Assembly: GCA_950097015.1 (NCBI GenBank)
Contig: CATNEN010000038.1
Span: 3,245,501-3,309,500 of the forward strand
Reading direction: 5' to 3'
Source: Macrostomum hystrix
Lineage: Eukaryota; Platyhelminthes; Macrostomidae
Length of the DNA: 64,000 nucleotides
Made by a program: the position numbers and the translations under genes. Shown here piece after piece: positions 48,718 through 59,412 of this stretch; the stretch's first letter is position 1, and every line of letters starts with the position of its first letter. A model generated the notes under the pieces. That model worked only from the letters and a program-made list of their open reading frames with translations, had not been told where the DNA came from and searched no databases.

Positions 48718-49025
48718 CTCCAAACGATTACTTTGAATTGATAAAAAGCTTAACTATGCAATGGACACTAAAGTCTAGCACAAAAATTGTGTGGATCTAA
48801 ACTTGTGAGGACGGGTCAATACGGTAAATTTTTATTTAAATTTTGCTAAGTTTCTTTTATACTAGTTTGATTATTTAATGAAAAGCAGTTAAAGCAATAT
48901 TTTAGCAAAGAGACATATTTTTTTACTTCTTCATAATATATGAAAAGCTTAACCTTTTGTTTTAAATGTAAAAAACTTTTTTAGCAAAATACCGGAAGAT
49001 GCTAATAATAGATTGGTCTATTTTA
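48718..49025. other. Upstream flank of RPL23A
   Basis: AT-rich, no other gene. It should contain the RPL23A leader and promoter, but I cannot place a transcription start with confidence. Confidence 0.35.
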
Positions 49026-50128
49026 CAGCTTAGAAACTTTGTCTGACTCGGAATATTCCGACACTTATTCCGACAGTTAATGTCTTATACATTACTTGTT
49101 GGCATATTCTGACAGCTATTCCGACAGTTATTCCGACTCGAAAGTCAGTTTGTTTAAATACACGCTCAGACAGTTAATTTCGAGTCGGAATAACTGTCTG
49201 AGAGCTTATAAGATGTAGGGTAATGTATCATCAACCGAACAGTGTATCTTCAAAACTAAACAAGAATTTTGAATCCTTCCTTGGTCTTGTGCAAGACCTA
49301 TGTGAGGTCAAGACTCAAGATGGCTATTAGCAGGGCAAGAGTGTTCTTTGGGAGGATCGTTGCTCCTGCTCATTGCAAAACACAAGCTAGGCCTATTGTG
49401 TTTCACAGAACAACTAATTTGAAAGTTGAAGAAATTTTCTACAAGCTGATGCATGACATGCAATGAAGCATTAAGTGGAAAGAAAGATATTGACGTTTCA
49501 GTGGAAATTTTTATTGCAAAAGCATACTTTTTTAACAACATTTTTTCAGTATGTACTTTAGATGAAGATTGTATGTGGTAGCTTGCCAATTAAATAACCA
49601 TAGGGGCCTAATCGTAGTTATTTATAAAGCATGAAAAATGCTTTCAAATGACATAACTCATGATAGTTCACTCCTTAAAATAAGATTAAACCACTCACTC
49701 AAATTGTAAAACTGAACATCAAATTCTCCATTTGGTTTGAAGATACATAAAAATCGTTGTTCAGTTTTAGATGAAAAGTGGGAATAACTTTTTTTCTATT
49801 TGACAAAATAGCAAAAGCAGATACTTTTTAGAAAGATGTAACTGTTTTCTATAACTTGGCTTTTGATTTATCATCATATCTTTAATAGAAAATCTGTAGC
49901 TTAGGTTTGAAGTTAAAAAAATACACATTCTTGTTTGGTTGATGATAGGCCTACATTACCCCCTATGCATGTAATTTCAAGTCGGAATAACTGTCTGAGT
50001 GTGTATTTAAACAAACTGACTTTCGAGTCGGAAAAACTGTCAGAATATGCCGATAGGTAATGTATAGCACATTAACTGTTGGAATAAGTGTCGGAATATT
50101 CCGAGTAGGACAAAGTTTCTAAGCTCTA
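49026..50128. mobile_element. Palindromic MITE C, split by MITE B copy 2
   Basis: The left arm (49026-49215) and right arm (49970-50128) are inverted copies: CGGAATATTCCGACACTTAT and CGACTCGAAAGTCAGTTTGT in the left match TAAGTGTCGGAATATTCCG and ACAAACTGACTTTCGAGTCG in the right. Intact, it would be one long hairpin of about 350 bp. MITE B copy 2 sits in its centre. Confidence 0.75.
49218..49963. mobile_element. TA-flanked MITE B, copy 2 (nested)
   Basis: Same ends as copy 1, with TA at 49216-49217 and 49964-49965. Compared with copy 1 it has an insertion at about 49296-49375 whose sequence is the inverted twin of 46935-47005, and three short insertions of GGCCTA or GGGGCCTA at TA sites (49388, 49611, 49946). 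Confidence 0.75.
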
Positions 50129-51022
50129 TTTTACTGGCGTGACTCTCTAGTCCCAGTCATAATACTGTTCCCTATCTCTCTTTGCTTAAATCGCTTGGAT
50201 TTTATTTGTCTCCATATGTAGAAGTATGATATACTTCGCACCTACTCCCGCAATTTACTAGTCCACTGTGGATTCCGCATTTAACTGGGCCTAGGGCCTA
50301 GGCCTACCAGTGACAGGCTTATTCATCATGTAAACTTGGGCTTCTAAATGTTTTAAAAGGCCAATTTGCCTTATATCACACACACAATGCTAGGCCTAGT
50401 TATAGTGCATAGCTAGCCTAGACCTAGACCTATCTCTATATTCTGCATCTGCAGACTGCAGTTAGTATAGCCTAGCTAATGGCCCTTGGCATAGGTGCTT
50501 GGCCTATAGGCCTAGGCCCTAGCTAATTATACAATTATTTGCTAATTGTATAATACTGTTGGGCATGTATTTTTCTGAATGAGTCAATGGGCCTAACACA
50601 ATTGAATTTGAACACTGAATCTATGCCAAGTGAATTCACTGAATTGCATCTTTGAAACTTAAAGTAGGGGTTGTTGAATGTTTTGGTAGAGCATAGAAAT
50701 ACTAGTCTCTTCATCAACTGCAGTTTCATCAAATGGGTGCCCTTATTTTTAGTTGACAAAGTGACCAGAATTGCCAATGCCTAGTCTTAGTCACCAATAC
50801 TCCACCTTATCTCTAAACAACATGCAAAGTAGGGGTCTAAATAGATGATTGACTAGGCCTATTGATTGACAAAATTTTTTAAATTTGACATTTCTGAATT
50901 CTGAAAATGCAATCAGACAGCTAAATTGAATTGAATGCTCAGAATCTATTCAGCTATATAAGGCTATGTCAATAGGCATTGTAGTGCAATTGGTGTCCAC
51001 TGTCTAGCTGATATCAGTAGTG
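50129..51022. other. Intergenic sequence rich in TAGGCCTA
   Basis: No gene seen. The palindromic octamer TAGGCCTA occurs at 50299, 50391, 50507 and 50854, besides 49388 and 49946 in MITE B copy 2, with many near matches between 50280 and 50530. Confidence 0.6.
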
Positions 51023-53736
51023 CAGTGGTTCTCAACCTGTGGGTCGCGACCCCCAGTGGGGTCGCGTGATCATTTTCTGGGGGTCGCAGCAATAAGAAAA
51101 ATTATAAAAAAATGTATTTTTTATTGGGGAAGAACTCTTTAGAGATATTAGAGTAAAAAATATATAGTAAAAGTAAAATGAAGTCAAGGGCTGTTAGCTA
51201 CATTGCAAAGGCTAGTACTAGCGGCCTAGCACATAACTTGAAGTCGCAACACAAAATACGCACGCAGTCGCAAGCTAAGCCTCTTCTGCTAGATATGGGC
51301 TGAGTCACACAACACCACACTACAAGCAAAACAAACTTTTCTTCTCTGTCTCCCTTCTACCTTACCCCAACAAGTTTAACACGAACGATCGCAACTCCTA
51401 ACCCAGAGGAGGAACTCCTCTCAGCAACCCACCCCCACATTCAAACGCATTCCCATTCCTTTTGGCTTAGCCTTAGCTGATTGGAGGCACTAGAAAGATT
51501 AGGGAAAGGATAGACGGAACAAAACATCTGAGTCATAGCCAAGTCTAGGGAAGGCAAACTGGGATCCTCATATACGTATAATGTCTCTGCTGGGAGAAAT
51601 ACAAGTGTAAGACTGATAAAGGGAATTTACAGACTAACTACAGAGAGGCATCTGCTTAGATATTCAATCTCATCTGTTGTTAATGGCATCGTCTGCAAAC
51701 TCGCGTAAGCGCAGTTATAATGAAGCATTTCTTGAGTTAGGTTTCACAACTGCAAATGAAAAACCACAATGTGTTATCTGCGAAGTCACATTGTCAAAGG
51801 AGTCAATGAAACCTAACAAACTCAAGCGCCATCTGCAAACCCAGCACCCTGAAGTTGCGACTAAGCCACGCGAGTACTTTATGGAGAAGCTAAAGGCGTT
51901 GGACAGGAAGAAAGGCTGCATGAAGACGGTTTTGGCTAGCAACGAGGCTGCCGTGAGAGCTTCGTATGTTGCTGCTCTTCACATTGCCAGGAAGATGAAG
52001 CCGCACACAATTGGCGAAGAGCTTCTGCTTCCGATGATGAAAGAAGTCGTTGGCATCATGTGCGGAGAGAAGGAAGCCAAAAAGTTAGACTCGCTATCTA
52101 TGTCCAATGACACTGTGAGACGTCGTATCCACGACATGTCCGATGACATCCTATCTCAAATCGTGAAGAAGGTAAGAGAATCACCATTCTTTGCCATTCA
52201 ATTGGACGAATCAACAGACATCGCTAACCAAGCACAGTTGTTGGTGTATGTTCGCTACCTTCATGGCAAAGGCTTTGAGGAAAATTTTCTCTGTTGCAAA
52301 TATTTGCCCGGTCACGTTCGTGGAGAAGACATCTTCAAAGTCATAAACGAATTCATGCAGTCAAATTCCATCAGCTGGTCGCACTGTACCGCAGTGTGCA
52401 CAGATGGAGCGGCAGCGTGCACAGGAAAAAACAGTGGTGCTGTGAAACGCATCCAAGATGTCGCGCCTGACGCTAGCTGGACACATTGCTTCATCCATCG
52501 TGAAGCACTGGCAGCCAAAGACTTGTCAGCTGACCTCCACGCCGTCTTGACAGACGTTGTTTCCGTGGTGAATTTCATCAAAAGTCGACCTCTGAATCAT
52601 CGACTGTTCACAGCACTGTGCGAGGAAATGGGGGCTGAGCACAGTTCCCTCCTTCTCCACACCGAAGTTCGCTGGCTATCGCGTGGTCGCGTGCTCAACC
52701 GCGTTTTTGAACTGAGAGAAGAAGTTGGTCTTTTCTTGCACAACGAAGACCACAAAAAAGCACTGAACTTTAAGGACCGCTGCTGGCTGGCTAAATTGGC
52801 TTATCTGTGCGACATTTTCGGCAGGCTGAACAGCTTGAATCTGTCACTTCAAGGAGCAGAGAAGACCATTGTCGACAGCATATCTGCAATCACTGCCTTT
52901 CAGAAAAAGATAGAGCTGTGGTTGAATGCGGCCAATCGCTTCGAGTTTGCGCCATTTCCAGTCTTTGACAGCTTCACCAAAAACGAAGAGGATCTGCGCA
53001 GAGATTTGGCGACAACCATCGTATCACACCTTGAAAAGCTCAGGCAACAATTGATGCATTATTTCAGCGAAGCTGGGAGCAAGTACTCGAGTCAATATCC
53101 ATGGATTGTGTCTCCCTTCACGACTTCTCCCGATGACACTGCCTCGCTGCCGTTTGCTATTGCAGAGCAGCTGCTTGATTTGTCTTCCGACATCAGCCTC
53201 AAGGTGCTGTTTCCCACCATTGCTCTGGTGGAGTTTTGGTGCAGCTTGCTGCCAAAATATCCAGCTGCTGCTGCCATTGCTGTGAGGCACTTGCTCCCCT
53301 TTGCATCCACCTGGTCATGCGAGACAGGCTTTAGTGCTCTCACAGCGCTGAAATACAAAGCCAGGAATCGTCTACATGCCGAGAGTGATCTGCGTTTGGC
53401 ATTGACGAAGAAAGTCGTTCCTCAAATCGACTTGTTGTGTGGCAAAATGCAATTTCAACCCTCTCACTGAAAAGTGCATTTGTGACACTGATCTTAAGCT
53501 GAAAACATTTACTTTTTGTTGTTGTTTGTTTGTTTGTTGTTTGTTTGTTTGTTGTTTGTTTGTATTCTTGTTCATTGTTTTTCCTGTTTTATTTTAACTC
53601 TAAATAGCTCGTATATGATTGTGTGAGTACGTCATGTTGCATGATATTGATTATATTACAAAAGGGGTCGCAAAGAAAAAAAATAGATGCAAGTGAATAA
53701 ATTAGGGTCGCCTGGAAAAAAGGTTGAGAACCGCTG
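51023..53736 (+). mobile_element. Full-length hAT transposon (ZBED5/Charlie-like)
   Basis: The ends are CAGTGGTTCTCAACCTGTGG at 51023 and the inverted AGGTTGAGAACCGCTG ending at 53736; further GTCGC-rich subterminal sequence lies inside both. Flanks are CAGTAGTG (51015-51022) and CAGTAGAG (53737-53744), an 8-bp target duplication with one mismatch, as hAT elements make. A complete transposase frame lies inside. Confidence 0.88.
51677..53470 (+). CDS. hAT transposase (ZBED5/SCAND3-like), intact
   Basis: A single 597-codon frame without introns. Residues about 30-60 form a BED-type zinc finger (CVICEVTL, then [12 protein letters not shown]). The middle holds hAT RNase H-like motifs: [20 protein letters not shown] (first acidic residue), [14 protein letters not shown] (second), and [35 protein letters not shown] follows. 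The C-terminal dimerisation region includes [20 protein letters not shown]. This is the family from which vertebrate ZBED5/SCAND3-like genes were domesticated. Its position inside matched hAT ends shows it is the transposon's own gene, probably young. A second Met at 51683 is an equally possible start. Confidence 0.93.
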   Translation: MLMASSANSRKRSYNEAFLELGFTTANEKPQCVICEVTLSKESMKPNKLKRHLQTQHPEVATKPREYFMEKLKALDRKKGCMKTVLASNEAAVRASYVAALHIARKMKPHTIGEELLLPMMKEVVGIMCGEKEAKKLDSLSMSNDTVRRRIHDMSDDILSQIVKKVRESPFFAIQLDESTDIANQAQLLVYVRYLHGKGFEENFLCCKYLPGHVRGEDIFKVINEFMQSNSISWSHCTAVCTDGAAACTGKNSGAVKRIQDVAPDASWTHCFIHREALAAKDLSADLHAVLTDVVSVVNFIKSRPLNHRLFTALCEEMGAEHSSLLLHTEVRWLSRGRVLNRVFELREEVGLFLHNEDHKKALNFKDRCWLAKLAYLCDIFGRLNSLNLSLQGAEKTIVDSISAITAFQKKIELWLNAANRFEFAPFPVFDSFTKNEEDLRRDLATTIVSHLEKLRQQLMHYFSEAGSKYSSQYPWIVSPFTTSPDDTASLPFAIAEQLLDLSSDISLKVLFPTIALVEFWCSLLPKYPAAAAIAVRHLLPFASTWSCETGFSALTALKYKARNRLHAESDLRLALTKKVVPQIDLLCGKMQFQPSH

Positions 53737-53744
53737 CAGTAGAG

Positions 53745-54746
53745 GGCCCAGCAGTCAGCACATAAAGACATTCTAGATGCTGCCATTTTTGTTGAGTTCA
53801 TGCTTTTGTGCAAGGCACTAGCAAATATAACCCATCCCTTATTCTATGCATTGGGGCTAAGGAATAAGTTTTGAGGATAAATCTAGTAAATAATAAAAGC
53901 AAATTCACATGTAACTCTTTTATGTCAATACATTTTGGCTCTCAACTACAAACCACTGCCTTTGACTTTGCAATTAGTGCCCAGACCAATTATAGACTTA
54001 TACAGTATACAGTATGTACATTAGTATATACTGTTACTGTGTAATTGACTAGTTAAGAAAGTGACCAAATACAGGGATAAGTCCAGTTGATGACAATGTG
54101 ATGAAATGGCAGTTGACAAAGTGACTAACAACTGAGCATCAGTCTCTAGCCTATAAAGGTTATATAAATAAATAGCTTGTACAAGGTCCACTTATTTTGC
54201 TTTTACTTTGGGAATTGCTTTTAAAGGTGATTTCACTTATTTCCCAAACACAAATTATATAGAAGATTAGTATTGAAAACAACACACCAAGTTTGAAACA
54301 TTAGGTAGGAAAAGTTAAATGAATATATTTTGTCTTCAAAAGACCAAGGCACAATTGGCACATTGAAATCACAAACTGCAAATAAAAGATTGCTTCAGGG
54401 CAACAAAAAATATTGACACACAGCTTTCTGGGATTGTTGCAAGCATTGCAATTGCAAGGACAATTCTTTGGCTTTACATATTTTTAGCTCAAAGCTGTCA
54501 CTTGCTGGGTGGCAGTGCAGTTTGTGTTTAATATCCTATTGGGATTATATGATAAACTAGACTTCAAAGAAAAATTATTATCTTCTTTACCTTTTAGTAT
54601 AACAGCTATTTTGATTAAGATTTTTCTATGTAGACAGAATCATAATTTTAATGGAATTTATTTTCTTCTTTTTTCATTAAGAATAGTTGGAAATCAGAAA
54701 TATATTTTCATATTTTTATACTAATTCAATGATTTCATCCACTGCA
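53745..54746. other. Region upstream of the CLOCK-like gene
   Basis: AT-rich, no supported gene. The acceptor CACTGCAG ending at 54747 suggests that a non-coding first exon of the CLOCK-like gene lies here or further upstream; I cannot place it. Confidence 0.4.
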
Positions 54747-54766
54747 GCTCGGCTCTGTCTTGAGTC

Positions 54767-57700
54767 ATGTCTGAATTCGGTTTGCCCATCGCCAGCGGTG
54801 TTGGCCACTCAACTGAGGCCTCAACCACCTCAGCCTCACTAGCTGGAGAGAGCGAGCTCAGCGACCTGTTGCTAAGCGCCGGGGGCAGCGGCTACTCGGG
54901 CGGCGGCGAGTCGAAGCGCCGCAGTCGCAATTTGAATGAAAAAAAGCGGCGCGACTTGTTTAACAGCCTGGTGAACGAGCTGGCCATCCTCATTGGCAGT
55001 AGGAATCGGCGCTCAGACAAGGCCAAGATTCTCAAGGACACGCTGCAGTTCTTGAAGCTGCACGCGGATGGTTAGTGCACTGGCGTTTGCCAGTGTCAAG
55101 TCTCATTTTGTTGCGCAATTAGTTCGAATTTGAAGCCTTAATGGTATATTGTAAATTTTGCAGAGACCAGCTTCTCAACCGGCGACCTGGATGAGACCGT
55201 GAAACCGGCGTTTCTTACTAACTCTGAGCTGCTGGGTCTCTATTTGCAGGTCTGAAATGCTCAAATTTGGATTTGACCTGTCAAATAAGTAGCAGCATTT
55301 GCTGTTGTAGAAAGTCTGTTGGTGTGTGTCAGTTGTATTTTCTATAGTCCTGCACGCAGGCACACAATCACACAGGGTGCCCCGACTTTGTCATCGTCAG
55401 GCAGTGTACACTCTCACTGCGGAGGTTGGCCCTCCAGGGCGTGAATTGCACGAAAATTGAATTTGGCCTCGCCACGGAATCGACATCATCACCACCCGCA
55501 AAATCGCCGCTGTCCTCTTTATCGCCTCCACGTTCATCATCACCGCCGTCCTGAACATCATCACAACCGTCCGTAACATCATCACCACCGTCCTCAACAT
55601 CATCACCACCGTCCTCAACATCATCGCCACCGTCCTCAACATCATCGTCGCCATCGACTCTGATTCCGAGTCAGGAAGCATCAGATTCGGCAGTTTTTTT
55701 CCAGAAGCATCAATGCTTCAGTGCTCTAGCAGCCAATGCTTTTAGCAGTTAGTTGTGTAATTGTGATATTAAAAGCAGGTACTGACCGCACAGCCTCCCT
55801 CCCGCATTCGACAGTCTCACTCCGGCTTCCTGATCCAGTTCTCTGTTGACACCGGCTCGATTCGGTCGGTTAGCGAAGAGATTTCCGCCTGCCTTGGCCA
55901 CGAGCCGCAGGGCCTCATTGGCGAATCATTCTACTCGCTGGTGCACCCGTCCGAGCGGGACCAGGTGGCCACTTGGTGCCTGAAGCGCAGTCAGAGCCCG
56001 GACCAATCCCAGGTGGTAATCCGATGCGCTCTCGAGCGGGCGCCTGATCCTGCGGCCGCCGGCGAATCAGTTGGCCAATTGCAGCGTCGGGCCGAGTACT
56101 GCGCAGTTGAACTGATCGGCTTCCTGCGCTGCCAGCCAGCCACTGGGCCGGCCATTGGGGCTGTGGTGCGCCGCTACGCTGGCAACTGTCAGCCGCCTGC
56201 TGAACTGTCCCTGCCGCTCGGTCCATCGTTTCAGGTCCCACTGTTTTCTGATTCTGGGAATTTAGTATCTAAGGATCGTTATCCAGAGCATGGGATCAGT
56301 ACAAGGGGCATTAAAAAAAATTTGGCAACTGGTCTACTATTCAAAAACAGTAACTGCAAAAAACAACTGAACATGTTACAATCCTTCAATGTAGTCTCCC
56401 CCTCTCTCAATGCACTTTTGGCGCCGCCGAATCCATGCTTCGAATGCGCCACGGTACTCAGAAGCAGGTATGGCCTTCAGCTCTGAATTGATGCATCTAG
56501 CCAGGTCCTGGCATCGGTGAAAATTCCGTCCTGCCAGCCGTTCAGTGAGCTTGGCGAACACCCAGAAGTCGCAGGGAGCCAAGTCAGGACTGTAGGGTGG
56601 GTGTCGGATGGTCTTGATGTTGTTGGCTACCAGAAAGTTGGTCGTCAGGGCCGCTGTGTGACTGGAGGCATTGTCATGGTGCAGGTGAACTTGCCCAGCT
56701 TGAAGCCGTGAGGGCTGAGTTGCGTGAAGTGACGCCATGACTTGTGGCAGAACTGTACCGGAGTAGAAGCTAGCGTTCACATTCTGTCCATTAGGCACCA
56801 TTATGACGGCCACGGGCTCAGATGTGCTGATGAAGATGACGAACATCTCCTTCCGGGACCGAAAGCTGGACCACAGGACAGTCGGCCTCGCGTCTCCAGA
56901 GCCCACCCAGGCCTTGTTCTGCATCTTCTGGGGCACTTGAAAATAAAAAAACCATTTCTCATCACCTGTAACGACGTCGGAAAGCCTCTGGCTGCCTCCT
57001 GGACCGAAGTTGCGCAGGAATTCCTGGCTGCACCGCACCCTCTCCATCTTCTGCTCTTCTGTCAGGAGGTGGGGCACCCAGCGGGCGGTGACCTTGCGGA
57101 GGCCCAGGTGGCTGTGCAGGATGGTGTGCGCACTGCCATCGGAAATACCGACAGTCTCGCTAATCACAGCGACGGTAATGTTTGGATCCTCGTCCACCAG
57201 AGCCCTGACAGCAGCGATGTTGGCTTCGGTCACAGCTGTGCTGGGTGCGATTTCGTAAAAAAAAATAAAACGCTTTGTGATGTGTACTTTTGGAGATATT
57301 GGGTCAGTTGCCAAAAATTTTTATATGCCCCTCGTATTCAGTGTATGGGATCAGTATTTAGTGAATGGGATCAGTATTTATTGTATGGGATCAGTATTTA
57401 GTGAATGGGATCAGTATTTAGTGAATGGGATCAGTATTTAGTGTATGGGATCAGTTTTCAGTTTATGAGACAAATATTTAGTATCTAAGATAAGTATGTA
57501 AGTGTCAGGGAATAATTTTTTGTCCTGGAGCAATGATTTAATCGATTATTAGTCCGATTCCTTTCATCCGCACCGAAATCAGGCCCGTCTAAGCTTAGCC
57601 TGGCGCTTCACGGAAGTAGATCCACGCTGCTCTCTCCTGATTGGCCAGCGAGCTAGCGCCCTGATTGGCCGCTCCGGTTTCGACCTGTGTCATCCGGCCG

Positions 57701-58335
57701 ACCTGGAGACTGTGGCCGCCTTCCTCGAGCGGCTACGAACTGACGGCCTGGCCGTGTGCCACGCCTGTCGTCACGTGCTGCCTAGCGGTGACTGGCTCTG
57801 GCTGTCCATATCTGCTCACGCAAACTATGCTCAGTGGAGCGGCCGGCCCGAGTCCTATACCTGCGTCTATTCGTCTGCGGATCATCGAGGCGTGGCGCCC
57901 GCTTCCTCTGCTGTAGCCGCCTCAGCCGGCGCTGTTGCCTCCGAGACCGCGTCTTCATCATCGGCCGTCCCAACCGATTCGGCCGCCGATGGCGCCAGCA
58001 GTGTCTGGGAAGACGATGACGATAATAATAGTGGCGAGTTGGCTGACGCTGCGGCTGCGAACGCCGCCGCCGCAGCTGCCGCAGCCGCTCACGTCGGCCT
58101 GCCCGCCGCCGAGTCGCTCAATCCGCAGCAGGCGGAGCTGTACGCTCAGCTGTGCGCTCGCTACAGCCAGCTGTCAGCGGCTGTCCGGCGCAACCAGGAG
58201 GAGCTTGAGGATGTCAGCCGGAAGTTGGCGATGCTGTCCGCCGCGGCGACGTCTGCTCCGCCCGCTGCCACTTCTTCAACATTGGCTGCGGCTTCTGGCG
58301 AGAATTCTGAACAGCTGTCGCTTCTACCAGTGTGA
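54767..58335 (+). CDS. CLOCK: CLOCK/NPAS2-like bHLH-PAS transcription factor
   Basis: Coding exons 54767-55070, 55164-55249, 55815-56234 and 57583-58335 join in phase to give 520 residues. Residues 49-100 are a bHLH domain (RRSRNLNEKKRRDLFNSLVN, then RSDKAKILKDTLQFLKLHAD), close to the CLOCK pattern. Residues 102-130 contain KPAFLTNSELLGLYLQ, the CLOCK linker. PAS-A spans about 131-270 (GFLIQFSVDTGSI, GHEPQGLIGESFYSLVHPSE). PAS-B is about 271-370 (RLSLAWRFTEVDPR, GFDLCHPADLETVA, WLWLSISAHANYAQWSGRPE). An acidic, Ala-rich stretch and a short coiled coil (RRNQEELEDVSRKLAML, about 465-490) follow. By homology it pairs with BMAL/CYCLE on E-boxes and drives the circadian loop. At 520 residues it is much shorter than mouse or fly CLOCK and lacks the long Gln-rich tail. 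A 1-kb mariner fills most of the intron before PAS-B. Confidence 0.9.
55425..55490 (-). mobile_element. SINE fragment (copy 3, in a CLOCK intron)
   Basis: GGGCGTGAATTGCA and CCTCGCCACGGAATCGACAT match the body and B-box side of the SINE at 36003-36155. The tRNA head beyond the B box is missing, and a 21-bp minisatellite follows directly. Confidence 0.5.
55485..55675. repeat. 21-bp minisatellite in a CLOCK intron
   Basis: Units of CATCATCACCACCGTCCTCAA and variants, about eight copies. The unit is a multiple of three, so an open frame (55397-55681, minus strand) arises, but it lies between mapped coding exons and is not expected to be translated. Confidence 0.8.
56302..57334 (-). mobile_element. 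Mariner transposon in the intron before PAS-B
   Basis: Flanked by TA at 56300-56301 and 57335-57336. The ends are inverted copies around GAGGGGCAT and TTTTTGGCAACTG. At 1,033 bp it is about 270 bp shorter than a usual mariner, in line with the shortened transposase. It inserted into a 20-bp minisatellite, remnants of which flank it on both sides. Confidence 0.85.
56376..57314 (-). pseudogene. Mariner transposase lacking the first DNA-binding helix-turn-helix
   Basis: A 312-codon open frame with the catalytic triad in place: TGDEKWF, HHDNASSHTA and YSPDLAPCDF, with 34 residues between the second and third Asp (D34D, mariner). The linker motif RWVPHLLTEEQ is present. A standard mariner protein has about 345 residues and starts with a helix-turn-helix of roughly 60 residues; here recognisable homology starts at the second helix-turn-helix, and the first ~20 residues read from the end of the element. 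It could make a protein but probably cannot bind its ends well. Confidence 0.8.
57335..57490. repeat. 20-bp minisatellite at the mariner insertion site
   Basis: Six or seven units of GTATTTAGTGAATGGGATCA follow the mariner, and one partial unit (CATGGGATCAG) precedes it at about 56290. Confidence 0.8.
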
Positions 58336-59405
58336 GGTCCGAGTTTCCATAGTGACCAAGACATTTTGATCTGTGCTTTTGAGTTTCAATTCCCAAGCTG
58401 TTCCCATAAGGGAACAGGTTACTTATTAATAATGCAGTCAAAGGTTAAGAGGTAAAAGACAAATCAAATAATGAGTCGAGAATAGTCATGACCTATCATT
58501 TGACCAACCTGATAATGTTCATGAATTTAAGAAAGGTAATGACCTATTGTATGACTAATTTAAGAAAGGTCATACGCAAGGGGGTTAGGGGGTTGCACCC
58601 CTTATTCAAGGAGAGGAATTTATATGACCAATTTTAGGATGGCCGTGACCTTACATATGACCAATCTCAAGAGGTTCTTTACCTGTCATGTGACCAATCG
58701 TATGATCATTGTGGTTAGAGTGATGACCCATTATTATTAATTTGATAGAGTCAATACCTATGAATTGGTTTGTTAATTTCACTGGAAAGGCTTAGCATAG
58801 CTTAAATAGAATAGTCAGTGAGTGATTACGATTAAAAAAATCATGAGCTGTGTGATGCCTTTTTAATTATATTCGTTACAGCTTTTGTTTTATTTGAATC
58901 ATTATGTTTAGGAAATGATTTCTTAGGATATTCTCTAAAATTATAAAAGAGCATTGCTTTTCTGTCTTCCATTTTCTAACATTCGTGTCATCCGCATTAA
59001 CTGTTTGTTGCTTTGACCTAATTGGCATGAAATTAAAATGCCTAAATAGCTCCACATTGAGTAATTACCTTTCATTAGCTATGTAAATACAAGCCTAATT
59101 TCATACTCATATTCATGTTACATTGCACTCTCATCTTTTCCGTCCTTTTACAAAATATTTATACAACTTCCGAATTTTTACTGACTAAATTTTACAATAG
59201 TTTTTCGAATTTTTAAAGCTAAAAAGTTTTCTTACTTTACTTTTTCAATCTCATGCTCTGAATCGCGTTTGTTACAATCATATAAATTTTGTGTTGACTT
59301 CAACAATTCTTGAAATATATATTTGTGATCAATAATTTGTAACAGCTTTTCATTGCACAGCTGATAAATTAAAGGACTTACTAATTTCGTGCTTTTATTC
59401 TCCAT
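58336..59405. other. Intergenic sequence between CLOCK and EXOSC8
   Basis: AT-rich, no supported gene. A loose repeat of TGACCTA(T/C) and GACCAAT motifs is visible at 58480-58700. It should contain the CLOCK 3' UTR. Confidence 0.4.
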
Positions 59406-59412
59406 AACCTTT

